A stretch of DNA of 46,091 nt from Granulicella sp. (GTDB taxonomy: Bacteria > Acidobacteriota > Terriglobia > Terriglobales > Acidobacteriaceae): NCBI GenBank assembly GCA_003132145.1, contig PKWU01000012.1:1-46091 (forward strand). The letters run 5' to 3'. Within the stretch, counting starts at the first letter, position 1, and every line of letters begins with the position of its first letter. Position numbers and translations under genes: made by a program. Shown here one piece after another: positions 41,776 through 46,091 of this stretch. The notes under the pieces are model-generated. The model saw only the letters and a program-made list of their open reading frames with translations, searched no databases and was not told where the DNA came from.

Positions 41776-44694
41776 ATGGATAAGCGCGCTCGATTGTTGC
41801 TGCTGCCCCTCCTCCTTCTGTGCTGCTGCCCACACAGCCATGCAGTTGACGCACGCTTCGACCTGATCGGCCCTAAGATTGACGTCCGCGTCACGCGCAA
41901 CGGCCAGACGCTGCCCATCGCCTCTGTTCCCAATCTTCAACCTGGCGACAGGCTCTGGCTTCACCCCGATCTACCTTCCACACAGTCGGTCAAATATCTC
42001 CTGATTTGCGTCTTCCTGCGCGGCAACACCAACCCTCCGCCCGACAACTGGTTCTTCCGCATTGAAACCTGGGACCCCAAGGTTCGTGAAGAAGGAACCT
42101 TCATCACCGTCCCTGCAAACGCTCAGCAGGCTGTTCTCTTCATGGCTCCGGAGACTGGCGGCGACTTCTCCACCCTCCGCTCGGCCGTGCGAGGCCGTCC
42201 CGGAGCCTTCGTCCGCGCCTCCCAGGACCTCATCGAGGCCGGCTTTGAAGAAGCCCGCATCGAGAAGTACATCGCCTCCATCCGTCGCGTCCCCCCCTCT
42301 GACCCCGCCGCGCTTCAAAAGCACTCCGATCTGCTCGCCCGCACCCTGGCCCTCAAACCCAACGTGGTCTGCTTCAGTCAGCCCGTCGACACCCAGTTCA
42401 CCTGCCTCACGCAAAGCGGCTCGCAGATCGTACTCGAGGACGGTCACGGCCAGACCATGGCCGACGCACTCAACGGATCCACTTCGGATCTGATTGCCCA
42501 GGCAAGCTACACCGAGGCCGCTGGCGGAGGCCTCTATTCCGCCTACGTTGGCGCTGTCGTCGATGTCGTTCGCATCATGGGCAAGCTTCACTCCGCCCAA
42601 TACCAGTACATCCCCGCCATCAGCTTTCCCCAGGACGATGCCATGAACCTGCGGCTTAACACGCCGCCGTCGTTCCACAATCCAAAGTCCGTCCTGGTCA
42701 TCGCTCTACCGGCGGTGAAGGCCGCAACTCCGCCACCGCTGCGCCCCGCCGACGCCAACGAGGTCACCTGCCTTATCAAGCCCTCCGTCGTACTGCCCAT
42801 TGAAGGCGCGCCCCTGGTCTTCTCAACGGACTTCGCCCATGACCTCGTCCTGCACTTGAACACGCCGCCCGGAGCACCCTCGGAGGCGGATATTCCCCTC
42901 ACCCCGGACCCCTATCTCGGTGGCCTTGTCCTCCAGAAGGATCAGCAGCGCCACCTTCTGCTTCACGATCCGACCTTGCTGACATCGGCCTCCGCTGAAG
43001 ACGCAGAGCCCAACCCCTTCGCCAACCCCGGCATGGCCGCTCACAAGACCCCCGTTGCCAAGCCGCAGCCGAAGCCCATCCTGCTCACCGGAACCATCCA
43101 GGGCAGTTGGGGATTCGACCCCTACACCGGCCCCACCATCCACCTCCAGCAGCTTCCCGGCTCTGAGTGGACCATCGTCCCTCCCTCCGGCGATACCCAG
43201 AATGATTCCAAAGACCCCACCTCCGGCCTCATCGCTGGACACACAGCGGAGTTATTGCTGACCTCCACCGGTTCTGCCTGCGTCCATACCATTACCTCGC
43301 ATCCCACCGGTTATGACGGCGAGATCACCATTCCGTTCAAGCCCGCCCCCAAGCCCAACCAACCCGACCTCATCGCTCTTACACTTCCTCTCGAGCACGA
43401 CCTGACGCCCGGCGACCTTCACCTCGCCATTCAGCAGTACGATCAGCCAAAAGCCAACGAAGTCTCCGCCCGCACCTTCTCCGAGCCCGCCAAGGTCAAC
43501 TCCATCGAAATTCACGCCGGCGACAAGACCCTTGTGCTCAACGGCACACGGCTCGGCGAGATCGACAAGCTCACCCTCGGCGAGCTGGTCTTCTCACCCG
43601 CTCCCGACGCCTCCGACGACACCCAGCCCGTCGACGCTTCTTCGCCCGCGACCCTGCACTTCGCTCTCCCGGCCAACGCACCCGCGCCTCCAACTCACGT
43701 CAACGACCACCTCACCGCCAACATCTCCCTCCGCGACGGCCGCTCCCTCTCTCTGCCCCTGACCGTCTCCGCACCTCGCCCGGTCATCACCCTGCTAAGC
43801 AAGTCAGCCGACCCCTCGTCCACCTCAGACATCGTCCTGTCCAACGCAAACGACCTCCCACTCACCTCGCTCCTCACCTTTACCCTCAAGAGCCCCAACC
43901 CCTTCCCGCGTAACGGTCAGATAGAGATCGAGACCCTCGACGGAACCCTCCGGACCGTCCTCACCCTCGCACCCTCTGGAGGCATGCTCTTGCAGGACCC
44001 CCACACGGTCGTCGCAACCCTGGACCCTCTGCGTTCCTTTGGCCCCAGCGCTTTTGGAGCCCTCCGCTTGCGCGCGATCTACCCCGTCATCACCCCCCGC
44101 CGCAGCAAACGCAACTCCCAGCCCGAGCCCGTCACACAGCCCCAAGCGACTGCCCAGCCGGACGAACTGGCCAGTGACGCCACCGCAGACGACGATCTCA
44201 CCTCGCCCGCCAGCGACTGGCTGCCACTGGTCACCCTTGTCCGCCTGCCCACGCTCACGCAGCTCCAATGCCCTGCTGACACCACGCAGCCCTGCACCGT
44301 CACCGGCAACAACTTCTTCCTGCTCCAGGATATCTCCATCGACCCGAGCTTCTCTGACCCAGTGCCTGTTCCCGACGGCTACACGGGCATCAACCTCACC
44401 GTACCTCACCCCGAGGCCGCAACGATCTTCTTCAAGCTCCGCGACGACCCCGCGAGCATCGACTCCGCGCTTCTACCCGTTCCCGCGCCCACCGCGCCGC
44501 ACACCCACGGTACCGTGCATATCACACCCACAAAGCAGCAGATCTCTGCACCCGCAATACAGCAGAGCCCGACTCCCGCAACGCAGCAAACCCCGGCTCC
44601 TGCAACGCCGGAGAGTCCCACGCCCACAAAGCAGAAGAGCCCGGCACCAGTTGTGCCGAACTCTCCTGCCACTTCCTCGCCCTTGGGAATCTAG
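41776..44694 (+). CDS. Large exported protein of unknown function
   Basis: Encodes 972 residues from ATG 41776. A signal peptide (ARLLLLPLLLLCCCPHSHA) is followed by a long beta-rich protein without membrane helices, containing several Ig-like or beta-sandwich stretches (for example LVLNGTRLGEIDKLTLGELV near residue 580). There are few Cys. The last 60 residues are a Pro/Thr/Gln/Ala-rich repetitive tail (AIQQSPTPATQQTPAPATPE). The codons use C-ending triplets heavily, more than in neighbouring genes. I recognise no domain; it resembles lineage-specific acidobacterial secreted proteins. It may be a surface or pilotin-like protein, but no evidence decides this. Confidence 0.8.
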   Translation: MDKRARLLLLPLLLLCCCPHSHAVDARFDLIGPKIDVRVTRNGQTLPIASVPNLQPGDRLWLHPDLPSTQSVKYLLICVFLRGNTNPPPDNWFFRIETWDPKVREEGTFITVPANAQQAVLFMAPETGGDFSTLRSAVRGRPGAFVRASQDLIEAGFEEARIEKYIASIRRVPPSDPAALQKHSDLLARTLALKPNVVCFSQPVDTQFTCLTQSGSQIVLEDGHGQTMADALNGSTSDLIAQASYTEAAGGGLYSAYVGAVVDVVRIMGKLHSAQYQYIPAISFPQDDAMNLRLNTPPSFHNPKSVLVIALPAVKAATPPPLRPADANEVTCLIKPSVVLPIEGAPLVFSTDFAHDLVLHLNTPPGAPSEADIPLTPDPYLGGLVLQKDQQRHLLLHDPTLLTSASAEDAEPNPFANPGMAAHKTPVAKPQPKPILLTGTIQGSWGFDPYTGPTIHLQQLPGSEWTIVPPSGDTQNDSKDPTSGLIAGHTAELLLTSTGSACVHTITSHPTGYDGEITIPFKPAPKPNQPDLIALTLPLEHDLTPGDLHLAIQQYDQPKANEVSARTFSEPAKVNSIEIHAGDKTLVLNGTRLGEIDKLTLGELVFSPAPDASDDTQPVDASSPATLHFALPANAPAPPTHVNDHLTANISLRDGRSLSLPLTVSAPRPVITLLSKSADPSSTSDIVLSNANDLPLTSLLTFTLKSPNPFPRNGQIEIETLDGTLRTVLTLAPSGGMLLQDPHTVVATLDPLRSFGPSAFGALRLRAIYPVITPRRSKRNSQPEPVTQPQATAQPDELASDATADDDLTSPASDWLPLVTLVRLPTLTQLQCPADTTQPCTVTGNNFFLLQDISIDPSFSDPVPVPDGYTGINLTVPHPEAATIFFKLRDDPASIDSALLPVPAPTAPHTHGTVHITPTKQQISAPAIQQSPTPATQQTPAPATPESPTPTKQKSPAPVVPNSPATSSPLGI

Positions 44695-44717
44695 CCTCGA
44701 AACGGCCCTTCCCCGGG

Positions 44718-44873
44718 TTACACCCCAGGCTCGATCTGCGGCTCCTGCGCAGCTGGCGGCAGCTTCTGCACATTGCTGTGCCGCATTGAGTACCCGAAGT
44801 AAATCACCAGGCCGACGATGAGCCAGACGAAAAAGCCGATCTTTGCCGGCGTGTCCGATGAAACCATCAGAGA
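44718..44873 (-). pseudogene. C-terminal scrap of an amino-acid permease (APC family)
   Basis: The frame reads LMVSSDTPAKIGFFVWLIVG, then LVIYFGYSMRHSNVQKLPPA, a last membrane helix and basic end typical of APC-type amino-acid permeases. The rest of the permease is absent: upstream, the sequence switches to an unrelated ORF at about 44870. Only about 50 residues remain. Confidence 0.55.
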
Positions 44874-45103
44874 CACCAGACGGCGCCGTTCACCGTGGCG
44901 CCATGGCGTTCGATATCGAACTCTAAGAGTGGCGGATTCCACATGACACTTTCCATGCGGTTCTTGAGTTTGTGTCCCTCCATGCCGCCTTCCTCACCCC
45001 CATTCAAGTTATGCCAACAGGAGGCTAGGACTTCTTCAACCTCTGGAGTCCAATGAATGCGACCCGAAGTAGTTTGACCCATCAGCGTTTGCAACTTTTC
45101 CAT
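44867..45103 (-). CDS. Hypothetical protein, probably 3'-truncated
   Basis: ATG 45103 (MEKLQTLMGQTTSGRIHWTP) has AAGGAAA a few bases upstream; 78 residues follow. The sequence has a protein-like core (EVEEVLASCWHNLNGGEEGG, SVMWNPPLLEFDIERHGATV) but stops five codons after reaching the permease scrap. Most likely its own 3' end was lost by recombination. The WNPPxLxFxIERHG pattern is seen in small proteins of mobile elements, but I cannot assign a function. Confidence 0.5.
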   Translation of the reverse strand: MEKLQTLMGQTTSGRIHWTPEVEEVLASCWHNLNGGEEGGMEGHKLKNRMESVMWNPPLLEFDIERHGATVNGAVWCL

Positions 45104-45433
45104 TGTTTCCTTTCGGGGTATTAGCGCTACGTTGGCTACTTCGCTGCAATCTCGATCCATGCAGTCTCATCATGATTTCTTGAGTTAGCTAACACCCTCA
45201 GATCCCGTGTACGTGACGTGGCCGTCGCTCGATCTTACATTGAGCGCCATCATCATGGCGCGACTGTCAGCACACTCCCTGGAAGTCTTCCCGCAAATCA
45301 AACGTTCCACCGCGGATAAGGGACGGCGGAGTTGTGTCGAATGCCTTTCGGGGACCCGGCGGCCGAGCAATGCGTACCAGGTAACCCCACAGATACCAAG
45401 TTGGCACCATGGATTACCAGATGGTTAAGCGTA
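45104..45433. other. Region without a clear gene; possible remnant on the minus strand
   Basis: A minus-strand frame ending at 45185 reads VERLICGKTSRECADSRAMM and NVRSSDGHVTYTGSEGVS, which looks like the C-terminus of a real protein. No start or family can be given, because the frame upstream is not protein-like. It may be a gene of the same lost mobile element as its neighbours. Confidence 0.3.
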
Positions 45434-46033
45434 CTAACAACCGCCGCCGATCCTCCTCGTGTGGTCGCGACGTCGTCCTTCGCGATCCCGAGCTTCCTGA
45501 CGGCGAATCGACCTGCGAGTCCTGGCAGACCTGTGCCAGCTGGCTGGCCTGGTTGGGCTCATGAGTTCTGGGCGCCTTAGCTCCCAGTTGTCCGGCGACT
45601 CGTGCAGAGTCTTGAATAGGTAGTAGGTGGCGCTGATGGCAGGATCGTAGGGCTGAACATGTGACGTTGATTCCTTCTTTGTCCCTCGGCCGTCGCTGCA
45701 CGGCAGACTTTCCGCCGGTCGCTCCCGGTTGGTTGTTCGCTTCCCGCCATAGGGCAGTCTATTCCAATAATCCTCGAAGTCCTCAACCGTCAGGTCGGCG
45801 GTGGTCGCGACCAGCAAGTGAAAGTGGACGCGTCCCGCAGGCATTCCGAGCCCAGAGTAATGCTTCTGCTCCATGACAATCAGGCAAGTCAGCGTGGCTC
45901 TGCCCAGGACCTCTAGGTCCCGTAGATACCGCTCGAGGAGGACTCTAGCCTCCTTCGATCCCACCTCCCGATCGAAGGTAATCCGGAGGTTAGTGCCCCC
46001 GAGATCGACACCGATAGAGTATGTTTCGCTCAT
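45434..46033 (-). CDS. Chimeric ORF: ROK-kinase N-terminus fused to an HUH-type replication-initiator-like protein
   Basis: ATG 46033, with GGAG 4 bases upstream, begins MSETYSIGVDLGGTNLRI, the phosphate-1 motif of ROK sugar kinases. After 18 residues it changes to an unrelated protein of about 180 residues. That protein holds an HUH motif in GRVHFHLLVATTADL (HFH at 45818-45826) and a YYLFK motif (45611-45625), the pattern of rolling-circle Rep/HUH endonucleases in which a Tyr near a Lys attacks DNA. The last 35 residues are Arg-rich. No kinase fold is left. It is most likely a recombination product; whether it makes a working nuclease is unknown. Confidence 0.55.
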   Translation of the reverse strand: MSETYSIGVDLGGTNLRITFDREVGSKEARVLLERYLRDLEVLGRATLTCLIVMEQKHYSGLGMPAGRVHFHLLVATTADLTVEDFEDYWNRLPYGGKRTTNRERPAESLPCSDGRGTKKESTSHVQPYDPAISATYYLFKTLHESPDNWELRRPELMSPTRPASWHRSARTRRSIRRQEARDREGRRRDHTRRIGGGC

Positions 46034-46091
46034 AAACTCCAATTCCAGTTCTCAAGATCCGCAACAGGTGCCCTAGGCCGTATCGACATAT

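Overview
The window looks like a stretch of an Acidobacteriota chromosome, most likely the Terriglobales/Acidobacteriaceae. The pointers are a very large carboxypeptidase-regulatory-like TonB-dependent receptor with the ELPLNGRDP signature, remnants of DUF1549 and LamG-type secreted proteins, many small stress-type membrane proteins (DUF3309, lmo0937-type, CsbD), and moderately GC-rich coding DNA. The assignment is an inference from gene content; there is no rRNA or tRNA here to confirm it.

Left part (1-9532): the 3' end of a conserved secreted-type protein, an OmpA-family protein with a TTG start, then DUF3309, a GT4-type glycosyltransferase with an added C-terminal helical domain, and a GH130-type phosphorylase/hydrolase that overlaps it by 4 bases. 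A DedA membrane protein and a minus-strand stress group follow (CsbD, response regulator with a Cys-pair tail, Crp/Fnr regulator). Next (9632-13750) come two secreted proteins and a graveyard of truncated genes (DUF1549, RidA, esterase, LamG-like, a membrane protein), with one intact cupin gene among them.

Central part (13950-26294, all minus strand): a sulfur/redox/efflux block. OsmC, a LysR regulator and a YeiH-type exporter form one operon. A second operon holds TolC, adaptor, RND pump, a DUF2892 protein, a SAM methyltransferase and a small CPLC protein, chained by 4-base overlaps or very short gaps. Between the two lies an ECF sigma factor fused to an anti-sigma-like zinc-binding domain. 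The start regions of both operons carry the same bipartite element with identical spacing (TGTAACGAA, 10 nt, CATGNCTTTATTC), which makes the ECF factor the obvious candidate activator. A TSUP exporter, a TlpA-like thioredoxin and a rhodanese lie just upstream. This linked regulon is the main candidate for an undescribed system.

Right part (26572-33127, plus strand): two small membrane proteins and a second complete RND tripartite pump whose permease lacks two canonical proton-relay residues. A roughly 0.9 kb non-coding region with a perfect 24-bp palindrome and repeated CAGGGAA heptamers follows.

The region 34023-40301 (minus) resembles a small polysaccharide-use locus: a Tat-exported GH2 beta-galactosidase-type enzyme and a TonB-dependent receptor whose last 92 codons are cut off by an in-frame TAG. 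Beyond it are a fragment of another receptor and IS4- and IS3-like transposase scraps, then a 972-residue secreted protein of unknown role, and finally recombination debris: an amino-acid permease tail and a chimeric ORF joining a ROK-kinase start to an HUH-type replication-initiator-like protein. No CRISPR array, rRNA or tRNA was seen.
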